Assembly: GCF_004341685.1 (NCBI RefSeq)
Contig: NZ_SMAA01000007.1
Coordinates: forward strand, 1 to 64,000
Source of the DNA: Pectinatus cerevisiiphilus
Lineage (GTDB): Bacteria > Bacillota > Negativicutes > Selenomonadales > Selenomonadaceae
DNA length: 64,000 nucleotides
Direction: 5' to 3'
Below are positions 54,599 through 64,000 of this stretch, in pieces (the first letter of the stretch is position 1; the number at the start of each line of letters is the position of its first letter). Made by a program: the position numbers and the translations under genes. The notes below the pieces were generated by a model. The model was not told the origin of the DNA, did not search any database, and saw only the letters and a list, made by a program, of their open reading frames with translations.

Positions 54599-55921
54599 AT
54601 GGCACATAGCAAATATACAATTTTAACTTACGGCTGCCAAATGAATGAAAGTGACTCGCAGCGCATGGGCGCCCAGCTTGAAGCACTTGGTTCTGAAAAG
54701 ACCAACGTTCTGGACGAAGCCGATATAATTTTACTCAACACCTGCTGCGTCAGAGAAAGCGCAGAGAACAAAATATACGGTAAAATTGGTGAAATTAAAC
54801 ATTTAAAACAACGCAACCACGAACTCATTTTCGGTATAGTGGGCTGCATGGCACAAAAAGAAGGCGATGCTCTATTCAAAAGAGCACCCCATATAGATTT
54901 CGTACTGGGCACGAACAACATTCATGAGCTCAATAATATTATAACTGATATAAGGCTTTCCCACCATCATATGACTAAACTGGCACCTGCTGATGGAGGG
55001 ACACCGGAGGAAGTCGCACCGCCCACAGGCAATTCGCTGTCTGTATGGGTTCCCATCATGTACGGGTGCAACAACTTCTGCACTTACTGCATCGTCCCTT
55101 ATGTACGTGGCAGAGAACACAGCCGGCCAATGCAGGCAATTCTGGATGAAGTAGAAAAGTACAGCCAAGACGGTGTAAAAGAAATTACCCTGCTCGGCCA
55201 AAATGTCAATTCATATGGCAAAGATTCAGCAGATGGTGATTTTGCCGATCTCTTATATAATTTGGACAAAATAACCGGCCTAGAACGAATCCGTTATATG
55301 ACTTCCCATCCTCGCGATTTAAATGATAAAGTAATTGAAACCATAAAAAACAGTAAACATATCTGCACCCATTTCCATTTGCCCGTCCAATATGGCAGTA
55401 ACCGCATTCTAAAAGCTATGAATCGTGGTTACACGGTAGAATCTTATCAACAGCTTGTCCAAAAAATACGCGCTGCCATTCCTGATTGCAGTCTTACCAC
55501 TGACCTTATCGTTGGTTTCCCGGGCGAAACAGATGATGATTTCCAACAGATGCTTTCTTTCCTAAAGCAAATGCGTTATGACGCCGCGTATACATTCCTG
55601 TATTCCAAAAGATCGGGAACACCTGCCGCTTCTATGGAAAACCAAGTGGACGATATAGTAAAGAAAAAACGTTTAGCAAAATTAATGGCAGTCCAAAATG
55701 AAATCAGCTTACAGATAAACGAAACATTTATCAATAAAACAGTCCAAGTTATGGTTGAAGGTCCAAGCAGGACGGATGCTTCCGTCTATACAGGGCGTAC
55801 TTCCACCAATAAATTAATACTCTGGCAAAAATGCGGAACGGAAAAAGCCGGAGATATATTAAATGTAAAAATCACACATCCCCAGACATGGATATTAAAA
55901 GGTGAGGCACAGTATGCTTAA
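54599..55921 (+). CDS. miaB: tRNA-2-methylthio-N6-dimethylallyladenosine synthase MiaB
   Basis: Radical SAM methylthiotransferase acting on A37 of tRNAs. The 440-residue protein has the N-terminal UPF0004 cluster ligands (TYGCQMNESDS, NTCCVRE, GCMAQ), the radical SAM motif GCNNFCTYCIVPYVRG (about 155-170) and a C-terminal TRAM domain (about 370-440). GTAGAGG precedes the ATG. It overlaps mutS by 8 bases. The substrate-generating gene miaA, often nearby, is absent. Confidence 0.97.
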   Translation: MAHSKYTILTYGCQMNESDSQRMGAQLEALGSEKTNVLDEADIILLNTCCVRESAENKIYGKIGEIKHLKQRNHELIFGIVGCMAQKEGDALFKRAPHIDFVLGTNNIHELNNIITDIRLSHHHMTKLAPADGGTPEEVAPPTGNSLSVWVPIMYGCNNFCTYCIVPYVRGREHSRPMQAILDEVEKYSQDGVKEITLLGQNVNSYGKDSADGDFADLLYNLDKITGLERIRYMTSHPRDLNDKVIETIKNSKHICTHFHLPVQYGSNRILKAMNRGYTVESYQQLVQKIRAAIPDCSLTTDLIVGFPGETDDDFQQMLSFLKQMRYDAAYTFLYSKRSGTPAASMENQVDDIVKKKRLAKLMAVQNEISLQINETFINKTVQVMVEGPSRTDASVYTGRTSTNKLILWQKCGTEKAGDILNVKITHPQTWILKGEAQYA

Positions 55922-58538
55922 AAAAGACAATGGAGGAAATTGTCCAAAGGAAAATTCACAGGAAATCACTCCCATGATGCAGCAGTATTACAAAATGAAA
56001 GAACAATCTGGTGAAGCCATCTTGTTTTTTCGGTTGGGTGATTTTTATGAGATGTTTGATGAAGATGCGCAGACTGCTTCCAAAGAACTCGAACTTACCC
56101 TTACCTCCAGAAGCAAATCCCCAATGTGCGGTATCCCCTATCATGCGGCAGAAGGTTATATAAACAAATTAATTAATAAAGGCTACAAAGTCGCTATTTG
56201 TGAACAAATTGGTGACCCCAAAGCTAAAGGTCTCACCAAAAGAGAAATTATAAAAATTGTTACGCCTGGCACAGTCATGAATGAATCTGCCCTTCCCGGC
56301 CTACAGAATAATTACATTGCCCTCATTCACGAAAACGGCAATAAGCTTATCTTAGCCGGTGCAGACATATCTACAGGGGAATGTTTTTATAGCGTCTATG
56401 AAGGTTCTGGCCGCTGCCAAGTCTTATGCGATGAACTATACCGCTTGATGATGGCTGAGCTATTAATCATTGAAGGGATTTCCTGCAAAGAAAAAATCTG
56501 CGAGTTTTTAAGCCTGCATATTCCCAAATGTGTAATTACCAAGATCAAAGAAATCTCACCTGCCGTGGATGACCGTATTACTGAGCATTTTGATGCTGAC
56601 AATCGGCCTGCCAGAGCAGAAGCTTCCGCGGCCATTGCCACACTGCTTGATTATCTCCATCTGACCGCGAAAACAGATTTAAGCCATTTAAATCACCTGA
56701 CCTATCTTGATGCGTCTACCAATTTGGTTATTGATGCCTATACCCTGCGTAATCTTGAAATAACACATAACTTGCATGATGGTGGAAAAAAAGGCACTTT
56801 ATTCTCGGTACTTGATTTTACCGGTACAGCTATGGGGAGCCGTAAACTTTCCAAATGGCTGGAATATCCTTTACTGGATAGATATAAAATTGAACAGCGC
56901 CTTGATGCAGTGGAAGAAATGGTCAACGATTTTTCCCGTAGAGAGCAGCTGTCCACCCAGTTAAAAAGCATCTATGATTTTGAACGGCTATTGACACGGG
57001 TAGAGATTGGTTCGGCAAACGCCAGAGACATGCTTGCTTTAAAGAAATCTCTCTATGCGCTGCCCCAACTAAAAAGTTCACTACATGGCAGTAAAGCTGC
57101 CCTTTTGCAAGAAATTGACAAAAATATACAGACCTATGAAGACTTAGCTGCCCTACTCGAAAAATCCATCGCTGATAATCCCGGCTTTCTTTTACGTGAC
57201 GGCGGAATAATCAAGGATGGCTTTGATGAGGAACTGGATGAATACCGCCATCTGGCTTCAGACAGTCAGTCACTGCTGCAACATATGGAAGATGAAGAAA
57301 GACAAAAGACTGGCATAAAATCCTTGAAAATAAGTTATAACAAGGTTTTTGGCTATTATATAGAAATACGCAAAAGTAATTTAGAACAAGTTCCTGATAA
57401 TTACATCCGCAAACAAACCCTAGTAAATACAGAACGGTATATTACCCCGACATTAAAAGAATTTGAAACTAAAATCCTTGGTGCCCAAGAAAAGATTCTA
57501 CAAATAGAATATCGCCTCTTTACTGAAGTCCGTGAAGAAGTAAAAAAACACGTAGCGAGTATCCAAGTAACAGCCCACAACATTGCCTGTCTTGATGTCA
57601 TAACAGCCTTTGCTGAAACTGCCTCTGCTTATAATTACATCCGGCCGGCTATAAATGGCAATGGCAGTATTGTCATAAAGGATGGCCGTCATCCGCTTAT
57701 AGAAAGAATACTGACACGAGAAATTTTTGTTCCCAATGACACAATCCTAGATAACGGCGAAAATGAAATCTTAATCATCACTGGACCAAATATGGCTGGG
57801 AAATCCACCTATATGCGGCAAACTGCCCTTCTGACTTTAATGGCTCAAGCGGGAAGCTTCATCCCTGCACGCGAAGCGATAATTTCTCCTGTTGACAGAA
57901 TCTTTACCCGGATAGGTGCCAGTGATGATCTGGCAAGCGGGCAGAGCACCTTTATGGTGGAGATGAATGAAGTAGCCCATATTTTAAAATACGCCACTAA
58001 AAACAGTTTAATTATTCTCGATGAAATAGGCAGAGGTACAAGTACTTTTGACGGAATGAGCATCGCCCGTGCAGTGATTGAATACATCCGCGATAAAGTG
58101 GCTGCAAAAACACTTTTTGCCACACATTATCATGAACTGACTGACCTTGAAGATGATAAGCACGTCAAAAATTATTGTGTGGCAGTCAGGGAAAAAGGCA
58201 GTAAAGTTTCCTTTTTACGACGTATAGTCAGCGGTAGTGCTGATAAATCTTATGGCATTCATGTCGCTAAATTAGCCGGTTTGCCAAAAGCTGTTACAGA
58301 CAGAGCCGAAAAAATACTGGCCGATCTTGAAACCGCTGATAAAGAAAAAAACTCTTCTCCCAAAACAACTGTGCCTGCAAAAGAGACTGCACCGCAGCCG
58401 ATGATGGATACCTTATTTGCCTCTACACTGAGCACAGAACTGATGAAACTTGATGTGTCTACCATGACACCTTTAGAAGCAATGAACATACTTTATAAAT
58501 TACAACAGCATGCCAAAAGGGAGGCTGGAAAATTATGA
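55914..58538 (+). CDS. mutS: DNA mismatch repair protein MutS
   Basis: Mismatch recognition ATPase. The 874-residue product has the mismatch-binding Phe-x-Glu motif in [12 protein letters not shown] (about 36-47), the connector and lever/clamp domains, Walker [14 protein letters not shown] (about 624-636), [14 protein letters not shown] and FATHYHEL. All motifs look intact. The ATG at 55914 is chosen because GGTGAGG lies 6 bases ahead; the frame opens with GTG at 55902. It overlaps mutL by ATGA. Confidence 0.97.
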   Translation: MLKKDNGGNCPKENSQEITPMMQQYYKMKEQSGEAILFFRLGDFYEMFDEDAQTASKELELTLTSRSKSPMCGIPYHAAEGYINKLINKGYKVAICEQIGDPKAKGLTKREIIKIVTPGTVMNESALPGLQNNYIALIHENGNKLILAGADISTGECFYSVYEGSGRCQVLCDELYRLMMAELLIIEGISCKEKICEFLSLHIPKCVITKIKEISPAVDDRITEHFDADNRPARAEASAAIATLLDYLHLTAKTDLSHLNHLTYLDASTNLVIDAYTLRNLEITHNLHDGGKKGTLFSVLDFTGTAMGSRKLSKWLEYPLLDRYKIEQRLDAVEEMVNDFSRREQLSTQLKSIYDFERLLTRVEIGSANARDMLALKKSLYALPQLKSSLHGSKAALLQEIDKNIQTYEDLAALLEKSIADNPGFLLRDGGIIKDGFDEELDEYRHLASDSQSLLQHMEDEERQKTGIKSLKISYNKVFGYYIEIRKSNLEQVPDNYIRKQTLVNTERYITPTLKEFETKILGAQEKILQIEYRLFTEVREEVKKHVASIQVTAHNIACLDVITAFAETASAYNYIRPAINGNGSIVIKDGRHPLIERILTREIFVPNDTILDNGENEILIITGPNMAGKSTYMRQTALLTLMAQAGSFIPAREAIISPVDRIFTRIGASDDLASGQSTFMVEMNEVAHILKYATKNSLIILDEIGRGTSTFDGMSIARAVIEYIRDKVAAKTLFATHYHELTDLEDDKHVKNYCVAVREKGSKVSFLRRIVSGSADKSYGIHVAKLAGLPKAVTDRAEKILADLETADKEKNSSPKTTVPAKETAPQPMMDTLFASTLSTELMKLDVSTMTPLEAMNILYKLQQHAKREAGKL

Positions 58539-60414
58539 GCAACATCCATGTGCTTGATGAAAATACCATAAATAAAATAGCCGCAGGCGAAGTCGTTGAA
58601 CGACCTTCTTCCGTTGTCAAAGAGCTCATGGAAAATTCAATTGATGCCGGTGCCGATAAAATTGAAGTGTAAATAATGGCCGGTGGCACCAGTTTTATAA
58701 GAGTACAGGACAATGGCCGCGCAATGAGCCGTGAAGATGTACAGGTCGCCATTCTTCGCCACGCGACAAGTAAAATTACTGCCGTAGGTGATCTGGAGAA
58801 AATATCCACTTTAGGATTCCGCGGTGAAGCGCTCCCCTCAATAGCTGCCGTTTCCAGATTTTCGATCTTAACCCGCAAACCGCAGGACGAACTCGGCACC
58901 AGTGTTAAAATTACCGGTGGTAAACTTGACGATATTGGGGAAACAGGTTGCGCAATTGGTACCACTATTAAGGTTGAAGACCTTTTTTTAACACACCCGC
59001 CAGAAAGAAATTTTTAAAAACAACTCCTACTGAAACAAATAAAATAAGTGATTATGTAATCAAATTAGCCTTTTCCAATCCCCAGATAGCCGTCAAACTT
59101 ATAAGTAATAACAAAATTACGGCCACTACGCCAGGAACTGGCTCACTCAAAGATGCTATTGCCGGAATATATGGCAGGACTGTTGAACACGAACTGCTGC
59201 CACTTGATTTTTGTGACAATGACGTAAAAATAACAGGTTTTATCAGTAAACCCGCTGTCATAAGAAGCAGCCGCGCTTGGCAAACCTTTATTGTCAACGG
59301 CAGAATCATTTCCAGCAGAATGATAAGCCGGGCAATAGACAACGCCTATCATTCACTGTTGCCGAAATCCGGTTATCCTCTGGCAGTCCTAAACATTGAA
59401 ATTGCCAAAAACACAATTGATATAAATGTACATCCGCAAAAAATAGAAATAAAATTTGCTGATGAAAGTCGTCTTTTTAAAGCTGTTTACAAAACAATAC
59501 TCGATGCTGTCCGCCCCGCTGGCAATAGCGACCACAATCTTGACTCATTTGCCGCACCAGCGGGGTTCATCAAACCGCGTTATGAAAAAACAATGCTGCA
59601 ACAATCATTGCACACACCACCCGCTTATGATAATGCCGCTCCCTCAGCCAATTTTATACGTGAAAGCTACAGTAAGAGCCTATCGAATACCGGAAATACC
59701 TTTAATCCAAATGCTAATGAAGATGCCTTCAAAATAGCACGAGAAAAAGTCTATGCCTTAAAGAACACTTCTACCCTTTCCCAAAATATGCAAAATGAAG
59801 ATATTTTAAATGAATTAGAACAACCCGCCCAACTCCCTGCTGCTGGCGATTTACTTCCTCTGGGGCAAATCGATTTGTGCTATATTATAGCCCAAGGAGA
59901 AGATGGTATGTATATAATAGACCAGCATGCTGCGCACGAAAGAATACTTTATGACCGTTTTGGTCTGGCAAAAGACCGTGTTGTTTCCCAGCAGCTCTTA
60001 GTACATGTTCTTTTAAATATTTCTCCCGCAGAATACAACCTGCTGGAAGCTAATAAAGCTGCTTTATACAAACTAGGATTCAATGTAGAAGCATCAGGCC
60101 CCGAACAATTCCGGCTGACAGAAATACCCGCAGATATTCCCATGGATGATGCGGAAAATACGATACGAAGCATACTTGCTTCTCTAGGCAGCCTGCATAC
60201 ACCTACCCCACAGGAAATAAGACATGCCTGCCTGGCTACAGCAGCCTGCAGGGCAGCCATCAAAGCAGGTGACAAGCTCACAGTGCAACAAATGAAAATC
60301 ATCCTTGATGAATTATCACGAACTCGGTTGCCATATACATGCCCGCATGGCAGACCTACAATCATCAGATTTGAACACCGTGATCTGGCAAAAATGTTTA
60401 AACGAATACAATAA
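58535..60414 (+). pseudogene. mutL: DNA mismatch repair protein MutL, disrupted by a nonsense codon and a frameshift
   Basis: The region aligns end to end with MutL but is broken twice. Codon 46 is TAA (58670-58672) where a Glu is likely (GAA). A T run at 58983-58989 has seven T where eight would give the expected DLFFNTPARKKF; frame is lost there and a stop follows at 59015. The ATP-lid motif DNGxGM also reads DNGRAM (GCA at 58721-58723). Fragments are 45 and 113 codons (58676-59017), then the intact C-terminal part to 60414 with the endonuclease-like DQHAAHERILYDRF, ACRAAIKAGD and CPHGRPT. No more stops occur downstream. The start overlaps mutS by ATGA. Confidence 0.92.
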
Positions 60415-60432
60415 AATTTTGTTTTACGGAGA

Positions 60433-60454
60433 AATATCAGTCTGGACTGATATT
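60433..60454 (+). promoter_or_regulatory. Perfect inverted repeat just ahead of the methyltransferase start
   Basis: Arms AATATCAGTC and GACTGATATT are separated by two bases. It lies directly before the first ATG (60456) and would form a tight hairpin that hides the ribosome binding region, or serve as an operator. Confidence 0.5.
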
Positions 60455-60455
60455 A

Positions 60456-61244
60456 ATGAGGCAAATGGATAATTTTTTTATTACCACAGGACGCAAAACA
60501 GATGGAAACTGCATAGCTAAAGCCCACTTCCTTGCCGAAAAATATCACGCACGTTTCGTTTATCGCAATAATAAATCATTACCACAAATAAAAAAAGAGC
60601 TCAATTCTACAATAGCAGTTGTCGTTAAAAAAGGAAAAATAAGCATCAATACTTCTTCTGGTGAACTGTTCTTCCACCCTAACATGGCACAGCTGCGGAT
60701 AAAAAAACTTTTGAAAAACGAAAATGACAATATGCTCACCGCAATGGATCTAAAGCAGGGCATGTCTGTACTAGATTGTACATTAGGATTTGCCTCTGAT
60801 GCACTCGTCAGTGCTTTCCAAAGCAAATCTCTTGTCATCGGCCTTGAGTCAAACCCCTTAATATCACTGATAACAGCAGAAGGCTTAGGTTTATTCCCTT
60901 TTTCGACAGAGGAAACTGCTAAAGCTGCGGCCAATATTCGTGTAATAAATACGGACTATGGGGAATACCTAAAAAAAATACCAGATAAAAGTATTGACAT
61001 CGTTTACTTTGATCCTATGTTTCGCCATCCCTTAACCAACAGCCTTAGTTTTAATCCATTACGCACCCTTGCCAATATGTCAGCAATAACACCGGCAAGC
61101 ATCCAAGCTGCCTGCCGCGTTGCCAGACATCGGGTTGTACTTAAAGAAAACAGCAAAAGCCATGAATTTCATCGTCTTGGTTTTCCTCTGATCTGTGGCG
61201 GGCGTTATAGTTCTATCCATTATGGCATTATTAAAATAAAATAA
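60456..61244 (+). CDS. Class I SAM-dependent methyltransferase (RsmJ-like), target unknown
   Basis: A 262-residue protein. The N-terminal part (about 1-95) has no recognised domain. The methyltransferase part has MSVLDCTLGFASDALVSAF (about 103-121; SAM-binding motif I), a Glu ending the second strand in VIGLESNP, and DIVYFDPMFRHPL (about 182-194). The DPMF motif resembles RsmJ and small-rRNA methyltransferases. It follows mutL by 41 bases, where miaA is often found. An ATG at 60465 with GAGG nearby is an alternative start. Confidence 0.72.
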   Translation: MRQMDNFFITTGRKTDGNCIAKAHFLAEKYHARFVYRNNKSLPQIKKELNSTIAVVVKKGKISINTSSGELFFHPNMAQLRIKKLLKNENDNMLTAMDLKQGMSVLDCTLGFASDALVSAFQSKSLVIGLESNPLISLITAEGLGLFPFSTEETAKAAANIRVINTDYGEYLKKIPDKSIDIVYFDPMFRHPLTNSLSFNPLRTLANMSAITPASIQAACRVARHRVVLKENSKSHEFHRLGFPLICGGRYSSIHYGIIKIK

Positions 61245-61261
61245 CCGAAAGATGCATCGCA

Positions 61262-61303
61262 AAAAGCCGAACTTTATGATAAACATAATAAAGTCCGGCT
61301 TTT
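61262..61303. terminator. Bidirectional terminator between convergent genes
   Basis: An outer 8-bp stem AAAAGCCG/CGGCTTTT is continued by ACTTTAT/ATAAAGT pairs around a short loop. It separates the plus-strand methyltransferase from the minus-strand BofA-like gene. Confidence 0.8.
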
Positions 61304-61351
61304 GTATTTTATATAATTTTTAACTTTAACTTCTAATTTTTCAGTACAGAA

Positions 61352-61603
61352 TCATTTGATCAAATAATAGACTATTATCAGTAATACCCCTGGTATTCCT
61401 AATATACCTGCCAATAAGGCCGTAAAAAAATTAATGGCTATAGACAGCCCTAAGACAGCATTAACCAACCATAAACAGATGGCACCAATAATACTATTAT
61501 AAATAAGTTTCCATAAAATGCGCATTGGTAAGGACAGTATCCGGGTTACTATACACAATATTATTATGCCTACAAAAAAAGCGATAATCAAACTAAATTC
61601 CAT
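61352..61603 (-). CDS. BofA family (pro-sigma-K processing inhibitor-like) small membrane protein
   Basis: An 83-residue very hydrophobic protein with about three membrane segments. LWKLIYNSIIGAICLWLVN (about 31-49) and GILGIPGVLLIIVYYLI (about 66-82) match the BofA family core. In B. subtilis BofA inhibits SpoIVFB during sporulation. Here it follows recR, as in many Firmicutes, sporulating or not, and its role is uncertain. Confidence 0.85.
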   Translation of the reverse strand: MEFSLIIAFFVGIIILCIVTRILSLPMRILWKLIYNSIIGAICLWLVNAVLGLSIAINFFTALLAGILGIPGVLLIIVYYLIK

Positions 61604-61630
61604 AATTGCTTATAGCTCCTTAATAACATA

Positions 61631-62227
61631 TCAAATTTCCCGACGATTTTCTAAAGCCTTTGCCAAAGTAATCTCATCCGCATATTCTAAATCTCCGCCC
61701 ATAGGTAATCCGTGGGCTATACGGGTGACTTTTATCCCTGCTGGTTTTACTAGCTTGGCAATATACATCGCCGTTGCTTCACCTTCTACATTAGGATTAG
61801 TAGCCATTATAAGCTCTTTCACCTTTGTAGTCTGGAGCCTTACTAAAAGCTCTTTCACCCTTATATTGTCAGGCCCTATTCCGTCAAGCGGTGATAATAC
61901 GCCATGCAAAACATGATAAACACCCTTAAAATCGCGCATTCGTTCCATTGCTGCAACATCGCGCGGTTGTTCAACAACGCAAATTGTAGAATGGTCCCTA
62001 TTTGCTGCCGCACAGATACTACATGGATTAACATCACTTAAATTAAAACAGGTATTGCAAAAACCTATCTTTTCTTTTGCATCAATTATAGCCTTAGCCA
62101 AAGCTTTTGCCTTTGATGGTTCCATATCCAATATGTGGTAAGCCAGCCGCGCTGCCGTTTTAGAACCAATTCCCGGCAACGCACGCAAATTCTCAATCAA
62201 TTTTGCCAGAGGTTCAATGTACTGCAT
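61631..62227 (-). CDS. recR: Recombination mediator protein RecR
   Basis: Ring-forming protein of the RecFOR pathway. The 198-residue protein has the helix-hairpin-helix [20 protein letters not shown] (split about 14-33), a zinc finger ([16 protein letters not shown], about 57-72) and a Toprim domain with [12 protein letters not shown]. The start shares a base with the ybaB stop. Confidence 0.97.
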   Translation of the reverse strand: MQYIEPLAKLIENLRALPGIGSKTAARLAYHILDMEPSKAKALAKAIIDAKEKIGFCNTCFNLSDVNPCSICAAANRDHSTICVVEQPRDVAAMERMRDFKGVYHVLHGVLSPLDGIGPDNIRVKELLVRLQTTKVKELIMATNPNVEGEATAMYIAKLVKPAGIKVTRIAHGLPMGGDLEYADEITLAKALENRREI

Positions 62228-62559
62228 TAAAACATCCCTGGTGGAAGATTAAGACCGCCTGTAAGTTTTCCCATTTCTGATGCCATCATATCATCCACTT
62301 TTTTCACAGATTCATTGATTGCTGCAGAAATAAGGTCTTGAAGCATTTCCACATCCTGCGGATCAACTGCTGAAGGATCAATTGTCAGGGAAACCACTTG
62401 CTTTTCCCCATTCATAACAACCTTGATCACACCGCCACCGCTTGATACTTCTACTGTTTTCTGTTTTAAATCATCCTGCATCCTTGCCATTTGCTGCTGT
62501 AATTTCTGAACTTTTTTCATCATGCCGGCCATATTGCCGCCGCCCATAGGATTGAACAT
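62227..62559 (-). CDS. ybaB: YbaB/EbfC family nucleoid-associated protein
   Basis: A 110-residue dimeric DNA-binding protein. It has [22 protein letters not shown] (split about 7-28), [18 protein letters not shown] (about 38-55) and [19 protein letters not shown] precedes the ATG. It is usually preceded by dnaX; here dnaX is absent and the unit has its own promoter. Confidence 0.96.
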   Translation of the reverse strand: MFNPMGGGNMAGMMKKVQKLQQQMARMQDDLKQKTVEVSSGGGVIKVVMNGEKQVVSLTIDPSAVDPQDVEMLQDLISAAINESVKKVDDMMASEMGKLTGGLNLPPGMF

Positions 62560-62581
62560 TAAATTATTCCTCCTGTGAATT

Positions 62582-62635
62582 TACTTGAACCCGCGGTAAA
62601 TAAAAACTAATAATGCTGTTCCTATTACCACCATT
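62582..62635 (-). CDS. Possible 17-codon peptide between the ybaB promoter and ybaB
   Basis: Reads MVVIGTALLVFIYRGFK, a short hydrophobic peptide with a basic end. AGG lies about 12 bases ahead, a poor ribosome binding site. It could be a leader peptide or a membrane micropeptide, but a chance frame is equally likely. Confidence 0.2.
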
Positions 62636-62663
62636 AGAGCAATTACCTGCTACATATTTATTA

Positions 62664-62692
62664 AGTATATAATATAGCAGTCTTACTTGCAA
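62664..62692 (-). promoter_or_regulatory. Promoter of ybaB-recR-bofA
   Basis: On the minus strand TTGCAA (62692-62687), a 17-base spacer and TATACT (62669-62664). It leaves a leader of about 100 bases before ybaB. Confidence 0.75.
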
Positions 62693-62746
62693 GTCTAAGC
62701 CTTTTATCGCTATTACCACAGCGAACAGTCCGCTTTTTATATACTC

Positions 62747-63343
62747 CTATAATTTTGCAAAAACCGCTTGCTTAAAATCTTCTAGCTGATTGTACAAATT
62801 CTCTCCCGGACACAACGTATCATTAAGGTCACGGTGCCCAAAAATAATATTATCAGTTGCATTCAATCTATAAAGTTGGCATAGATATGCCGTCAACTGT
62901 TCACCTGAAGCCAGCTGCGCTTCAGTTGGATATGCTTCTTCAAAATTACCAACCAAATTGATACCAATAGATGTTTTATTATATCCGTAACAATGTGCAC
63001 CGATCACATCGCGCGGCCTGCCGCGTTCAATAGTCCCGTCTTTTCGTATAACATAATGGTAGCCTATGCCAGCCCAACCATTAGCTAAATGCCATTGATG
63101 TATTTCAGCAGCAGATACATCTCTATTTGTCCCACCCACATGATGGATTATAATCATATCGGTTTGCTGACGATTTTCTAATGGCATAACGAAGTTCAAA
63201 TATGTTTCCTTTACGGAAGGAGAAAGTAATGGACGTCCCACTGAAGCTGCTTGTGCAATTTTCATAAAAGTATTTTTAGGTGACAGCAAAACACTGCCCA
63301 TAGTACCCAATGCATATAATAAAAATTTTCTACGATTTATCAA
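62747..63343 (-). CDS. Exported peptidoglycan-recognition amidase (N-acetylmuramoyl-L-alanine amidase, PGRP type)
   Basis: A 198-residue protein. The N terminus MINRRKFLLYALGTMGSVLL is a twin-arginine-like signal with a hydrophobic core (about 8-20). The PGRP/amidase-2 domain has IIIHHVGG (about 64-71), a Tyr/Lys-bearing GIGYHYVIRKDGTIERGRP (about 93-111), GINLVGNFE and GHRDLNDTLCPG (about 168-179). His and Cys of these motifs are the expected zinc ligands. It probably cleaves peptidoglycan stem peptides outside the cytoplasm. It is transcribed alone. Confidence 0.9.
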   Translation of the reverse strand: MINRRKFLLYALGTMGSVLLSPKNTFMKIAQAASVGRPLLSPSVKETYLNFVMPLENRQQTDMIIIHHVGGTNRDVSAAEIHQWHLANGWAGIGYHYVIRKDGTIERGRPRDVIGAHCYGYNKTSIGINLVGNFEEAYPTEAQLASGEQLTAYLCQLYRLNATDNIIFGHRDLNDTLCPGENLYNQLEDFKQAVFAKL

Positions 63344-63554
63344 TATAAACTCCCTTTGCCATAAAAGTAATCAGCATCTGCATATCATCTTATATATGTA
63401 AACGCTTGAGTTTTTAGATGTACAAAAAGCAACCATATATTTTCTGCATGGCAATTATTGATACATTAATCACAAAAATCAACTTTCCCTGTCCGCCGCC
63501 AGTACAGAATTCCCTATTTATTTCCATTCCTGTATTTTATACCAAAACATAAAA
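63344..63554. other. Intergenic region upstream of the amidase gene
   Basis: AT-rich sequence with no ORF of credible composition. The 76-codon frame that opens here (63518-63748) spans two terminator hairpins and is not regarded as a gene. No clear promoter was identified. Confidence 0.4.
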
Positions 63555-63560
63555 AATACA

Positions 63561-63581
63561 TCGGCTAATATTTTAGCTGAT
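63561..63581 (-). terminator. Small terminator-like hairpin
   Basis: A 9-bp stem with one mismatch (ATCAGCTAA/TTAGCCGAT, loop of about 3-4) is followed by GTATTTTTTATG on the minus strand. With 63658-63701 it brackets about 75 bases that could be a tandem terminator or a short RNA after the aldolase gene. Confidence 0.5.
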
Positions 63582-63657
63582 TTAATATGTTTATAATTGT
63601 CAATATAACAAGTACTGAACAAATATCCTATGCATTTATTGATCTTATGAAACAGAA

Positions 63658-63701
63658 AGTCCGCCATACAACCTGACTGCAATAGTCGGCTGCATAGCGG
63701 A
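63658..63701 (-). terminator. Terminator after the aldolase gene
   Basis: Outer arms GTCCGC and GCGGAC, with inner GACTG/CAGTC-like pairs, are followed by TTTCTGTTTC on the minus strand. It is about 50 bases past the aldolase stop codon. Confidence 0.6.
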
Positions 63702-63748
63702 CAAAGGACATAGTGTAGTTTAAGTTTATACACGTAAAAGACAAACAA

Positions 63749-64000
63749 TCAGGTGATAGATGCCTTATATATATCCTTTATGCTTGCTGCCAAAACAGCA
63801 TCAAAATCGGCATCACTCTGCTGTGCACTAAGCCCTTCAGCCAACGCACGCGAGAAACTGGCTATCAGGCCTTTATTACGAGCCAGTTTGTCATTTGCTT
63901 CCTTCCGGGAAAAACCGCCCGATAAGGCTACCACGCGAACAACATTTGGCTGTCCATTTATCAGATCACTATAAAAATTATCAACTACAGGAATGGATAC
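63749..64000 (-). CDS. Class I fructose-bisphosphate aldolase, 3' end (gene runs off the window)
   Basis: The last 83 codons of a Schiff-base aldolase. The visible end has [32 protein letters not shown] and a terminal block with [21 protein letters not shown] and KDIYKASIT. This matches the C terminus of the class I aldolases of Staphylococcus type. The frame is open up to base 64000, so the start lies outside. It acts in glycolysis/gluconeogenesis. Confidence 0.9.
   Translation of the reverse strand, partial: VSIPVVDNFYSDLINGQPNVVRVVALSGGFSRKEANDKLARNKGLIASFSRALAEGLSAQQSDADFDAVLAASIKDIYKASIT

Noticed and set aside
63518..63748. 76-codon minus-strand frame after the aldolase gene
   Set aside because: It runs through two terminator hairpins and has a Cys/Tyr/Phe-rich composition unlike real genes here; its start abuts the aldolase stop without a ribosome binding site.

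Overview
The window reads as a stretch of low-GC (roughly 38-40% in most coding regions) chromosome from an anaerobic Firmicute, most likely a member of the Negativicutes (Selenomonas/Pectinatus/Megamonas-like). This is inferred from Firmicute-type cis elements (a TPP riboswitch, a thrS T-box leader, AGGAGG ribosome binding sites), Firmicute genes (Asp23/AmaP, BofA-like, DUF2273, YabN-type MazG, YlxR/YlxQ, Rae1/YacP) and a Na+-pumping decarboxylase beta subunit. No rRNA, tRNA, CRISPR array or intact insertion sequence was recognised.

Layout. 0.2-1.9 kb: a small minus-strand operon with a hot-dog thioesterase, a 50-residue OadG-like peptide and OadB. 2.4-3.2 kb: riboswitch-controlled thiT. 3.4-10.7 kb: the translation operon rimP-nusA-ylxR-ylxQ-infB-rbfA-nrnA-truB, whose IF-2 carries a long run of heptad repeats. 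11-23 kb: yacP, rlmB, thyX, guaB, recX, recA, an SDR gene, HU, mazG and mfd. 23-24.6 kb: an exported fibronectin-like/SGNH hydrolase protein on the plus strand. 24.7-28.9 kb: a PLP enzyme, rpmB, an acyltransferase and pepD. 29.1-32.6 kb, plus strand: dnaG, rpoD and a SpeD-like protein lacking the pyruvoyl-forming serine.

33-38.9 kb is an AT-richer accessory islet: an orphan dhaL, an SsuABC/TauABC-type importer whose ATPase gene is frameshifted, and a LarA-like gene flanked by two related intergenic sequences. 38.9-52 kb is a long minus-strand core block: Asp23/AmaP/DUF2273, nusB, xseA, xseB, ispA, dxs, tlyA, nadK, mnmM, argR, recN, nudF, an M50 protease, scpA and scpB. 52.2-54.6 kb: thrS with its T-box. 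54.6-61.2 kb, plus strand: miaB, mutS, a broken mutL and a methyltransferase. 61.3-64 kb, minus strand: bofA-like, recR, ybaB, a peptidoglycan amidase and the 3' end of a class I fructose-bisphosphate aldolase.

The most notable signals are the mutL pseudogene (a nonsense codon, a one-base loss in a T run and an altered ATP-lid glycine) and a second one-base loss of the same kind in an A run of the importer ATPase gene. Together they suggest a lineage deficient in mismatch repair. Other points are the serine-less SpeD homologue at rpoD, a miniature IS-end-like palindrome inside a terminator hairpin, the duplicated control regions around the LarA-like gene, and the thioesterase/OadG-like/OadB operon with no carboxyltransferase alpha subunit nearby. 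All functions are read from sequence motifs only; no database search was run.
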